A stretch of DNA of 64,000 bases from Candidula unifasciata. Lineage: Eukaryota; Mollusca; Gastropoda; Stylommatophora; Geomitridae. The notes beneath the pieces are model-generated. The model made no database searches. It saw only the letters and a list, made by a program, of their open reading frames with translations, and was not told where the DNA came from. Made by a program: the position numbers and the translations under genes. Positions within the stretch are counted from its first letter, which is position 1. Each line of letters begins with the position of its first letter. The stretch is from assembly GCA_905116865.2 (NCBI GenBank), contig CAJHNH020002479.1, positions 41,001 to 105,000 of the forward strand. The letters run 5' to 3'. Positions 55,218-64,000 of the stretch are shown here, one piece after another.

Positions 55218-55246
55218 GGGGGGGGGGGGGGGGGGGGGGGGGGGGG
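55218..55246 (+). repeat. 29-G run
   Basis: Homopolymer run. Such a run is at the limit of sequencing reliability and could also be a strong G-quadruplex former. Confidence 0.9.
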
Positions 55247-55371
55247 TAAACAGGGTAGCACATACAGCTGCTGTTGCTGCTGCTTATGCTTATATTTTTT
55301 TTTTTTGGTGTGTCCGAAGGGGTCTTGAGTCTGAGGCTATAGTGTCAGATGGCTAGTGCAGTCGACAAGAG

Positions 55372-55440
55372 CTGTATAAAGTAAAGGATCCTTGTCCATG
55401 CCTTTAGGCGTATTGGGCGCCGCTCTACCACCCCGACTCC
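55372..55440 (-). mobile_element. SINE family 4 tail fragment
   Basis: The complement of the family 4 3' end ('gtaaaggatccttgtccatg', 'aggcgtattgggc'), in the opposite orientation to the copy 300 bp to the left. Confidence 0.55.
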
Positions 55441-55499
55441 TAAAACCAGTGTAGATTAGGATGATGATTTATTTCACTTTACTCTAAAGTAGAACGTAT

Positions 55500-55900
55500 G
55501 CATCAGCTTATCGAAGACTAACACTGGCGACCCAGGCATTAGGTCCCAGTGTTTCAGCCAGGCAATCAGCTGCCCCTCTTCATAGCATTATTCATCATCG
55601 TTAAATGCCTCGTCAGGCGGCGCCTGCGATCAAGCTACTCCATAATCAACGAACTTCAACAGCACGTATCCCTCCGTGTGCTGACACCTCTCCATTCCCT
55701 GACAAAAGGCAGTTTAAAAAAAAAAAAAACTTGTCTTCCTCTATCTTTTTTTTTTCCCCCACGAATCTTTCTAGCGGTCACAATACGTTCCACTTGATTT
55801 CTTCTCGTAATATGACCAAACAATGATGACCGCTTCTTTCTGGCGTTTGTGAAAAGATGTATTAGAGCCATCACCTCTTTCAAAACATCTAGATTCCTCT
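55500..55900 (-). mobile_element. LINE C-terminal fragment
   Basis: The minus frame 55883-55656 reads 'KKRSSLFGHITRRNQVERIV', 'TARKIRGGKKKDRGRQV'. This is the 'RLFGH..R......+.TGK..G.+.RGRQ' block of a LINE C-terminus. It is followed by a T/A-run (55716-55731) that shifts the frame and by 'LDRRRRLTRHL'. The 5' part is missing. Confidence 0.6.
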
Positions 55901-55904
55901 AACT

Positions 55905-57060
55905 GAGCGTCCAATTGGTAGCATTCACACATTTTTAACATTTAACTTAGCATTGACTAGAAATTCATTATGGAAAGTAGTAGGACATTTTTTTTAGACC
56001 TCATTCTCTTCTACGTTTCATCTTTCTCAGTAGGTATGCCTTCAGTCAACTCAAACGAAGGCATATGTACATGTTCATTTTGCAGCTCTAATTTCTACTG
56101 AAAGAGGTGCTAGTCATTTCTTACAAATCAACATTTTTGAGGAGGGAAAGAGAAACTGCATGTACGACATAATATATCGCTGTCCGTTCTCACATAAACT
56201 AAAGTTTGCATACATTGAGAATAGTTTTTATGAATGTCGTTTCGAATAACACAGTAAACAGATTTTTTGAATGAAATACAAATTCTAGCTAATAAATGTA
56301 TTATTCTATCTCATTGGAAATGAAATCACTCGTGCGTGTTAACGCATTGTCACGTGCTAGCCTGTAGGGCATGTGTAAAACTGTCTATAGCTCATCTATC
56401 ACGTGCTGACACGTTAGCTTATTAGGACTGCGTGCTGAGTCGTTACTGTCCTAATTTCAACACTGGCAATTAGGTTTAGCCGCTATATCCTTTGTACTTC
56501 AGTTGTTTTTACGTTGCTAATCGTTTTTCTTTTCTTCTTGCTGGTTATTTTTCCGGATCCATTCACGTAGTCAGAAGTAATTTTTTTTTTTTTTTTCGCT
56601 TAATCAACACAATGTTTCCAACGATTTCACAGTTTCATACGCTACACGTCTACTTGACAATGCAATAACCGTAGTGACATGAATTGTAGATACTATTTAT
56701 TTAAACAAATGAAACGTACTGCTGATATTTTTTTTTTTTTACAAATCAGGGTTATCGTTGCTATTTAATCCGTTAAGAAACGGGTAATGTTGATTTTTGT
56801 GTGTGGGTATGATTGTGTATGCAATGAGTTATGAGTTATGAGTTAGATTATCTTCACAGCACTCCGGACACATCCATAGGCGCTCAGATTCCTATCTCAG
56901 CATATTCATCAGCGTCGTGCGGTTAATAGTACCAGTCCTATGTTGGTTAATAAGACTTCGTGTACGTCCAGTGTGCTTCTCATGCTTGGCTGTGCCTGTG
57001 TATGCAATACTCCCATCTTGATATCCTTAACCGAACGGTTGTATAATTCTCTTGTGTAAA
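55905..57060. other. No gene recognised
   Basis: AT-rich with T-runs at 56581-56596 and 56729-56740. No coding or repeat signature. Confidence 0.4.
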
Positions 57061-57065
57061 TGAGT

Positions 57066-57300
57066 GTCTGTCGGCTCTGTGGCTAAGTCGATGCGAACGC
57101 TTCGTAATGCCGGGATGCCGGGTTCGATCCCAACTGTGTGCCATGCGCCTTGCGTTGGTTTCGACAGTGGTATCAAGAAAGCCGACCGTCCAGGAAGCAA
57201 TGGCAAACTACTGGACGTAAATTTGCCTAGACAAACCACAGAACAGCCAGGGGCTGTTTGGGTTGGTTCTGCAACGTCCTGCAAAGGATACGCAACTAAC
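57066..57300 (+). mobile_element. tRNA-derived SINE, family 1 (copy 1)
   Basis: tRNA-like head: A box in 'TGTGGCTAAGTCGATG' and B box 'GGGTTCGATCCCAA' (57119-57132), with a tRNA-like spacing of about 35 bp. A 170-bp body, including 'gtttgggttggttctgcaac', is shared with 61851-62081 at high identity. The coding-looking frames through both copies are by-products. No clear target duplication for this copy. Confidence 0.9.
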
Positions 57301-57384
57301 CTATTTTCTATTATTGCAGACGTGTGCTATGTCATTTCCGGCTGCGTCTTCTTTGAAAATGACCAAATTTGAGGTTAGTGAAAA

Positions 57385-57610
57385 ATGATTTGGAAGCTGT
57401 GGAGGTGTGGTTTTATAAACGAATGATGAGAATACTTTGGACATATATATTTAGTACTGAAGTTGTTTTGAAAGAAACTGACTCGCAAAGAAAACTGATT
57501 GAAAACATCAAAATGAGCTAACTAATTTGTTTGGTCGTGTTTTGAGAAGTGGAAAACTGAAGTACATCGTGACGTGGGGAAGCTGGAGGTGGAAAGAGGC
57601 AGACTGAGTC
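57385..57610 (+). mobile_element. LINE thumb and C-terminal fragment
   Basis: + strand frames: 'NDLEAVEVWFYKRMMRILWT' near 57387-57447, then 'EVVLKETDSQRKLIENIKM'. These are the 'LEA.EMW..RRM.RI.WT' and 'VL...N..R.LI..I' blocks of an RTE-like LINE. It abuts the antisense family D copy at 57610. Confidence 0.6.
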
Positions 57611-59330
57611 CGAGGGATTAGGTTCCACCCATACGAACGCTGCAGTTACCGCTGCAACTGTCATTCTCACGGATGTGGTGATGTTACATGCCAAGCTCTC
57701 CTCAGTTATTCCCCCACCCCTCAAATTCTTTGGCAACGAAACCGCATCCACTTTTCCTTGGCATCTGACCCATCAGTATATGTAATGACAACTTCAGGCC
57801 TAGAGTGTTTCCTTGGTCAGCTGTTGAACCTCTGCATCAGCACGTCCCGCCACCCATTACCTGCACTCTCGTCCTAAGGTAATTACCACTTTTTGTGCAG
57901 CTCTTCTCTGCTTTCTGGTACCCTTACCCACTCCTCTCCTCGGCCAATTTCTTGAATGTTGAACACCCTGTTGGTTGTCTTTTCAGCCTGTGCCATCCAG
58001 GATCTGCTCCTCTTTAGTCTGTCACACTTCACACTGTCCAATTCCCCTATGCGAGATATGTTTGGTATCGCATGTTGCTCTAAGATAACACCCAGCCTGA
58101 AGTATATACTATGCCTATCATCGACGGTCGGCACAGCCAAGATATGTCTCATACTCACAACTGGTGTGTCCCTTGTGCATCGCAGAATGGTTCACAAAGC
58201 CTCTTTGTGTATGCGTTTCAGTTTCTTTGACACAGTCAGCATCCATAGGTCATATTCAATAACTAGGCTCTGACTGAGTGTGTATAATAACATCACTTGT
58301 TCTACGGCTACAGCAGCCATACTCGTCAGTGCACTAAGTCCCTTCCTTGTTCTTTCGATAACCACACCGAAGTGGTATTTGAAAGACAGTCAAATAACAC
58401 CTAAATACTTTAGTTTGTTTTCTTTTCTGACCACTTTTCTATTTATTGGGATCTTGGGGACATCTGCTTTTACAATTCTATGGTCTAGTGGGCACCATAA
58501 TGGTGATACTTTGTTTGGGTTTATCAACGATCACGTGACGCTACATCAATACCCAATCTTATTCACCACCAGCTGGAGCTCTTCCAATGTCCTCTTCCTT
58601 TCTCTGCCCTGTCTATATGCCAGCACATCGTAAGCAAACGTGAGCCTCCTTCCAATTCCTGGTGCCCTAAAGCGGCAGTCCTATTTGTTTAGACTTTACA
58701 GAGCACAGGAAAAATGGCTGACACCTGGAATAAACTAGGTGTGATGATATACGGGTCTGAAGTCCAGTTCATACAGGATTGCTGCCACTGTGTTAGCAAT
58801 GCAGGATCAGACCTGCATACCCTACATTCCATATCAGACTCGATTCTAAGCATCCTGTAGATCAATTGCCACTGCCACCGTGTCCAGCATGTTTTGGAAC
58901 CCTAAGTATACGTTTTGGGCAAATCCTGCCGCATTCCTGCAGATGTCGTTTCTTGGTCGGTAGCTCACAGTTTTTTCAGGAGACTGTTTTCTTCCAGGAA
59001 CCTCTTTAGTCTGTTAGCTACTATCTTCTCAAGAACCTTACTGACCGCCTTTTGCAGGGTGAATCCAGTACCTGTTTAGTTTGGGGTGATGCTTGTATTG
59101 TTTGACACTAGAATGAGGTAGCTATGTAGCCGTTATTTTAGAAGAAATACCATTTTGATACTGTTAATCAACATCTCCGCCATCTCCCACAGGTCCTCTT
59201 CACTCATGTCTTTCATAAATCTATACCTAACTCCATCTGGGTCTGGGGCACTATCTCTCGTTTTAATTTCAGCATGTTTCTGATATCCTTAAATTGTCAG
59301 TGTTTGACCCTTAAAGCTCAGCGTTTGTAA
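57610..59330 (-). mobile_element. Jockey-like LINE (family D): RT to RNase H start
   Basis: Minus-strand order: 'SAPDPDGVRYRFMKDMSEED' (59250), 'KAVSKVLEKIVANRLKRFLE' (59050-58990), RT palm remnants with a 'DTVAVAID'-like motif A (58870), thumb ('RPNVKYLGV'-like region decayed), 'RSWMAQAEKTTNRVFNIQEI' and 'GRGEEWVRVPESREELHKKW' (58000-57890), and RNase H start 'DGSDAKE' with 'SGCGFVAKEF' (57760-57700). Frames shift often. The RNase H is cut off near 57610. Confidence 0.75.
57883..58158 (-). pseudogene. Family D LINE pre-RNase H segment
   Basis: The longest clean frame of this copy (91 residues): 'FRLGVILEQHAIPNISRIGE', 'RSRSWMAQAEKTTNRVFNIQ' and 'EWVRVPESREELHKKW'. It is the stretch between the RT thumb and RNase H of this LINE type; the same family segment is recognisable at 49166-49230 in its upstream part. 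Confidence 0.65.
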
Positions 59331-59334
59331 GAAT

Positions 59335-59755
59335 ACTATGTTGAACAGTGTTTATTTAGTGTTCATATTCACATGTTTGCATTTCATGAAAGGGACCATT
59401 TGTTCTATAACTTGACTAGCTTTATTGCATGTTTGTTGTATTTCGTTATTCATTGAGAATTTATAATCATGGTTAATCAAGAAAGCTAACTTACAGATAA
59501 ACAATTTTTAACCCACCACTTTCCCGCCATCCCGTCGATCAATATGTGTACAAATGTTCGGGATACTTACCCCCAAAGCAAGCATGTATTTCCCACTCTC
59601 CGCGGCATTTTTCTGCAGAAGAAACGAAAATAAGAAGTAATTATTAAATATAGTGGCAAAAAATAATGGAGCCAGTTTTACATTTGGCCCAAAATCACCG
59701 GCGAACAGTTCTGGTTTTCTTGTCCACTTGTTATTTTAGTAATATTTCAGAAATT
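59335..59755. other. No gene recognised
   Basis: AT-rich; no signature. Confidence 0.4.
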
Positions 59756-59756
59756 G

Positions 59757-59960
59757 ACGTTTGCATACACATTTGTTTTACAGACCAGGCTTATTTGTAA
59801 GCAGATACTTGATGCCTCGCCTATCAGTCAGATTCGCTCTGGCTTCAGATAAAAAACATCTATTTTGTCGCCTTTAACGACATGCTTGTAAGTAAGGAAG
59901 TAGGTATACCACCCCCCCCACCCCTCCCCCCACCAACCCACACGAGGAATAATAATGTCT
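59757..59960 (-). repeat. Leader-like repeat of family A type
   Basis: Shares 'catttgttttacaga', 'gcctc', 'aacgacatgctt' and 'gtaagta' blocks with 42400-42570 and the family A leader at 2200-2290. A C-rich run (59911-59936) is inserted near its end. Confidence 0.5.
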
Positions 59961-60379
59961 GTAAAATCCTTGTTCTATGCGCCCTTACAGGTTAAACAGA
60001 GATCACATTTCATCTATCCCATACGTTCTTATCTATATCATGGATTGCATCTAGCCCAGTACCTTTGACTTCTTGCACCAACGTTCGCCTTCGGGCGCTT
60101 TATGCACGTTGGAGTTTTCTTAGTCTTCTTAGTCCATTTCGTTTCCATTTCGCGAGTGATTCTTTGTTCGTTTCTCTCATGGTAACCCAATATGTTGCTA
60201 TCGTCTTTATCTTATAACTGACGATTAATAAGGAAGACATAAAGATAGGGTGAACACAGAAAAAGGAAGAAACAATTCGGTTAGATGAATGTATTGTACA
60301 TCTATCTCTCTTTCCAATTGTGAGTTATACACCTCGTTGTATTTTTGAGTTTTAGTTAAGAAAAACGAATTCTTTGCTT

Positions 60380-60381
<2 letters not shown>
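59961..60381. other. No gene recognised
   Basis: No ORF or repeat signature. Confidence 0.4.

Positions 60382-60427
<46 letters not shown>
60382..60427. repeat. (CA)n microsatellite
   Basis: About 22 CA units. Confidence 0.95.
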
Positions 60428-60429
<2 letters not shown>

Positions 60430-60432
<3 letters not shown>

Positions 60433-60835
60433 ATATCGATTAATATTTTTTTTTATTGCTCGCTCATATTTAACGATTCAAGTTTGCACTTTTCTTGTCT
60501 GGCAAAGCCGATTTCGTGGATAGGATTAACTGTTTGTCTGTTCATTTGCCTTTTCCAAATTCTTATTTAACGTCTTTGTGCCGTTTTAATGAAAGCTCCT
60601 AAACGAGAAACTTTCCTTTGATATCCCGCATGTCTCAGGTAAACAAAAATACATGTCCCCAGGAGATAAAATCCATGGTGGCCATTTCCCTCTCTTCCCG
60701 TTGAAGTTTGCATACTTTATCGTAATTTCTGCGGCCGTGAAGGGTCAGCGATGCAGCATCCCGCCCACGTAAAAGCAGTATTGATGCGTAAATATCAACC
60801 TGTGTACAAAGAGGGTTATGTGAGTTTAAAAAAAA
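60430..60835. other. No gene recognised
   Basis: No ORF or repeat signature. Confidence 0.4.
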
Positions 60836-61095
60836 AGTAAAGGACCCTTTTCCACGCCTTTTAGCGTATAGGGCACATAGGGCTAGAGGTATATTTTATA
60901 GACCAAGCGCACAAGATGGGTGATGTGGTCAGCATCAACCCGGCCACCTCTACTTCCCGGGACTGCACTCAAGGCTGGGTCGACCTGGGAGCCAAGGTCT
61001 TTTGTTGAAGAAAAGTCCGGCTCTTCCAAGGAGCGAGCCCACGATATTCCGTTCCGCGGCTAGCGTCTAGCCGCTCTGCCACAGCGACTCCTGGG
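60836..61095 (-). mobile_element. tRNA-derived SINE, family 4 (most complete copy)
   Basis: Read on the minus strand it starts 'gtcgctgtggcagagcggct' with an A box (TGGCAGAGCGG) and a degenerate B-box region ('gtgggctcgctcc'), as expected from a Ser- or Leu-type tRNA. It continues through 'cttggctcccaggtcgaccc' and ends 'cgtggaaaagggtcctttac' followed by T. Partial copies lie at 7602, 15886, 54975 and 55372. Confidence 0.8.
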
Positions 61096-61309
61096 GATGT
61101 GAGTACCCGGGGATGTGAGTATCTGTGGATTATGCGTTTGTGCAGGCAGGTAGCATGAAATTTAAAAGTAATTCTTGTATAAATGTGTCTGAATAATCAC
61201 ACTGAAACTTAGAAGCAGATAAATATGCATTCGATTCCTCGATACGTCAAAATGGAACTTAACACCCATGTCGACTCAGCCCAAAATGTGTGTCAAGCAA
61301 TGTAATTAG

Positions 61310-61525
61310 AAGTTAGTTAGTATGTCCTCTTGTGTTTAGGGCGGCACATGGGGCAAAGGTCATAGCTCCCCATGTCTGGCGATTAGTTGCCACCTGTTTT
61401 ACGCCTTGAATGTTTCTTAGGCCCATGGTTGAGCCTTCCACGAAAATTTTCAACGCAGGGTCTTTCTTGGTCTTCCCTGCTGGCATTTTTCTTCCGGTGT
61501 CCACGCGGGGGCTTGATGGGGGAGT
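61310..61525 (-). mobile_element. LINE C-terminal fragment (same family as 43800-44030)
   Basis: The minus frame 61504-61313: 'GRKMPAGKTKKDPALKIFVE', 'GLRNIQGVKQVATNRQTWGA' and a terminal CAA-like block. It matches 43800-44030 block by block. A TAGT-rich stretch at 61312-61321 marks the LINE 3' end, as it does at 43818-43832. Confidence 0.65.
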
Positions 61526-61682
61526 CTGGTCTTATTCATTCTAATTACAATGAGAAGTAAACACATGATACTGTTCACGTCACCTATTGATTGCCGATTG
61601 GTCTGTAAACGTTTGAGCCTAGCATCATATCCTGATGCCCTACTAGCCTAGAAAGCGGTCTTTAAAATGTTTACAATAGACG

Positions 61683-61815
61683 ACTGACTGACTGAGGTTC
61701 AACCCTACCAGGACCGCACATTAAGCGATAAACACCAGGTGAAACCACTTAGGCAATAGCTTACATTTAGGTCTCCCAACGACAACCAGGGTGGGATTTT
61801 GAAGTAACACATTAT
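61683..61815 (-). mobile_element. Short element family 6 (fragment)
   Basis: Shares 'gactgactgactga', 'accaggacc', 'gcgataaacacc' and 'ccagggtgg' with 380-586, same orientation and order. Internal sequence is partly deleted. Confidence 0.65.
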
Positions 61816-61850
61816 TGCGTCCCAAATTAGGACAAGGTATAGCAAAGTTT

Positions 61851-62081
61851 GTGTCGCCTCTGGCTAAGTCGATGCGAAAGCTTCGTAATGCCGGGATGCC
61901 AGGTTCGATCCCAGCTGCGGGCCATGCGCCTTGCTTGCTTTCGACAGTTGTATCAAGAAAGCCGACTGTCCAGAAAGCAATAGCAAACTACTGGACGTAA
62001 ATTTGCCTAGAAAAACCACACAATAGTCAGGGGCTGTTTGGGTTGGTTCTGCAACGTTCCTGTAAAGGATACACAACTAAC
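61851..62081 (+). mobile_element. tRNA-derived SINE, family 1 (copy 2)
   Basis: Same element as 57066-57300, with A box 'CTGGCTAAGTCGATG' and B box 'AGGTTCGATCCCAG'. It is flanked by a near-perfect duplication: TATAGCAAAGTTT at 61838-61850 and TATAGCAAGTTT at 62082-62093. The duplication confirms the ends and the 231-bp length. Confidence 0.9.
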
Positions 62082-62329
62082 TATAGCAAGTTTTTAACAG
62101 ATGCGCAGCCACATAGACACACGTGACGATAGAAATAAATAAATCCAAATATACAGAAATATATAGACATGCATAGAAACATCTATTTTTTTCTCAGAGT
62201 ATGTATAAAAATATGGTTTGTTTTGTACTTTTATATTTCGTATTTGTTATGTTATTCCAAAGTGGTATGTCATTCCAGAGTGGGTAGAAGCAAGTACACA
62301 GCCCTACATCACTTTATTGTTGATTACAA

Positions 62330-62650
62330 ATTCCTCCCATGTTACATCGTCGACGTTGATTTTAGCTTTTATATCTGTGTGAAACGACTAAGTAATGCTC
62401 AGTGGGGCAGTCAGACACCCACTGTCTTCCAGTGTATTGAACAGTCCTTTTCGACGTACCAAATCAAATGCCTTGGTATGATTAATAAAAGCAACACACT
62501 GGTTAATTTTCTTCACGGCATTTCCCTTCAACTGTCGTAATGAAAATATCATATCAGTGATTGGCGGGTTCCATCGAAAGCCACATTGTGACTGGATAAA
62601 CTTGATAACTAAGGATCTGGAGTCTACACAGTACAATTATCGTTCTTTTC
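62330..62650 (-). mobile_element. Family B LINE RT fragment
   Basis: The minus frame 62636-62388: 'QSQCGFRWNPPITDMIFSLR', 'INQCVAFINHTKAFDLVRRK' (motif A, Asp changed to Asn) and 'GLFNTLEDSGC'. It corresponds to the RT fingers and motif A region of family B, which is missing from the copy at 47350. Only this segment remains. Confidence 0.75.
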
Positions 62651-62654
62651 TAAC

Positions 62655-63600
62655 AGTACACAGCAGTGAAATTCCCTTGAAACTATTGCAGACACTGTTT
62701 GCTTCAACTGACATGATTTGCACACAATGTATTTAATTAGTGACAATGCCTAATTTTAGTTTACAGCAAGCTGACTTCAATGCTTTATGTGTAATGAAGA
62801 ATGTTATCTCATTGTCAACCTCTGCGATCAAGGTTTCATTCCTAGTGTGGTAACTATAGTTTTTTTTAATAGTTATTTCGATTTGAGTATGTGTTTTTTC
62901 TTCTCTTTCTTTTATTTTGCATCCATGGAGACTGATCAGTACATTACGCAATAATAAAAAAAAAACTTATAAGTAACCAGACCGTTCCAAGCAGCTAATC
63001 AATCATTGAAGCACACAGTCAACCAGACTATCAATCATTCAATCAAGCAGTTTATGGCTAAACCAACAAAACCAACAAACCAACCAATCAAGCAATTAAG
63101 TAACTAGCCTAGTAATCGACCAACTAACGATTCGATCAACTAACCAATCGAGGATCTACATTTCAATCATTCAAACGATCAACCAAACACATAATCAGTC
63201 AGTAAACCAGCCCCAAATCCAAACATTGCCTGACACAATAAGACACTAATTTGCACTGAATATTCACCAAACAAAACCAATAAGTTCTATTCTCTGACTC
63301 ATCCACACATTTGTTGGGTTTTTTCTTTTGCTTTTTCCAATAGCTAACCCACAGTGTCGTCTTATTAGTGCAGTACGCTTCAGATTATCCATAGCCTTAA
63401 TCAAGGCAATGCGAGTCCCATGAGACGTATCCCTTTGGGATTGCACACAGGAACCTCATACCAGAGGTGTGCATGCTTCTCATTTGACACCGTAATTGAA
63501 TGTGTGAATAAACATCGCATAATAGGATTATGGTAAAAAAATGATATAGATACATTCATGTCAGTGTTTGTTAATATACGTATGTTGTACGATATTTCAG
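62655..63600. other. No gene recognised; CAAT-rich stretch
   Basis: 62990-63200 is low-complexity with many 'caaccaat', 'caatcatt' and 'aaccaac' words. No ORF or mobile-element signature. Confidence 0.4.
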
Positions 63601-64000
63601 AACAGTCGATGGAAAAAAAATTAAATGAATAAAAAAAAAAAATACTTGCGAAGCATCTTCACACACAATGGTAAAATAGACAGAGATAGAAACGAAAAGC
63701 CAACAAGTCAACAATGTGACGTACCACCTTACTTAAATTTTAAAACACCTTGTTATCCCAACAAAGAAAAACAGACCTATTATAAACACAAAATTCATAC
63801 GGACTTTAGGTTACCAATGTCAGACTTAGACATTGACAAAAGAAAACTAACCACCTGTGAGATGAGATGTTTCAAAATGGCTGTGAATAAAAACAGAAGA
63901 CATTGAGTGAGAAACGACGTGATCACATAAACTGTTGGAACAACACCCATCGTCAAATTTTTCGAGAAAGAAAAAATGAAGTTATTTGGCCATTTGATGA
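63600..64000 (+). pseudogene. Family C LINE C-terminal fragment, running off the right edge
   Basis: The + frame 63625-63906: 'KKYLRSIFTHNGKIDRDRNE', '..NKEKQTYYKHKIHTDFRL', 'RKLTTCEMRCFKMAVNKNRR'. After a stop it continues 'VRNDVIT*TVGTTPIVKFFE' and 'KMKLFGHLM' to the end of the window. It matches the post-RT part of family C (compare 46780-47120). The element continues to the right. Confidence 0.75.

Noticed and set aside
57066..57140. A functional tRNA gene
   Set aside because: The A and B boxes are present, but the flanking sequence does not close an acceptor stem and the same head heads two copies of a 230-bp repeat.
57064..57372. 102-residue ORF as a gene
   Set aside because: It coincides with the tRNA-derived SINE; the parallel ORF at 61815-62000 is the other copy of the same SINE.
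1..64000. CRISPR array, bacterial operon or phage content
   Set aside because: Tandem repeats here have no spacer structure, and the coding content is entirely eukaryotic retroelement type.

Overview
This window looks like transposon-dominated nuclear DNA from an invertebrate animal. I infer a mollusc or other lophotrochozoan from the mix of LINE types, the multiple tRNA-derived SINE families, the long TG/CA/CATA microsatellites and minisatellites, and a Ty3/gypsy element of Gmr1-like gene order. The sequence alone cannot fix the species. I found no convincing host gene, no tRNA or rRNA gene, no CRISPR array and no bacterial-style operon. Almost every long ORF is a transposable-element remnant or a low-complexity repeat.

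The centre (about 20.2-32.1 kb) is a three-level nest on the + strand. The host is a LINE with a restriction-like endonuclease (R2/HERO/NeSL type): zinc finger, reverse transcriptase, CCHC and RPD...ELT nuclease. It is split by a 5'-truncated antisense LINE fragment with an (AAGAC)n tail (22466-22925). It is split again by a 7.5-kb LTR retrotransposon (23270-30801) flanked by the 5-bp duplication AATGG. That element has gypsy-like proteins with integrase upstream of reverse transcriptase. Its 3' LTR (30092-30801, TG...CA) is complete, while its 5' LTR is rearranged by an internal deletion and an inverted copy of LTR sequence.

The rest is a patchwork of LINE debris. I use working labels. A: RTE-like apurinic-endonuclease LINEs (1-2290 minus, 5585-6185 minus, 18765-18985 plus, 36470-36885 minus, 39785-40300 plus). 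B: LINEs with a 'GHV.RM' C-terminus and terminal zinc finger (11420-11800, 37865-38560, 47350-48770, 62330-62650). C: LINEs with the 'PTLCYQCQTWSL' C-terminus (22466-22925, 45650-47316, 63600-64000). D and E: Jockey-like LINEs with RNase H (4100-4525, 13258-14560, 14737-15330, 41010-41290, 42650-43190, 48785-49790, 50640-51260, 57610-59330). From 44 to 50 kb at least five LINE remnants lie head to tail on the + strand.

Smaller mobile pieces include a solo LTR (10532-11063), a 778-bp foldback element with an 8-bp target duplication (53403-54180), and at least six short-element families (labelled 1-6). Several copies have target-site duplications, and some are inserted inside LINEs. Tandem arrays include a 46-bp minisatellite (17764-18385), a 33-bp array (15996-16240), a 16-bp array just upstream of the R2-like LINE (20200-20445), a TTC array (33706-33791) and long poly-G runs. 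Stretches where I see nothing recognisable are listed as such.
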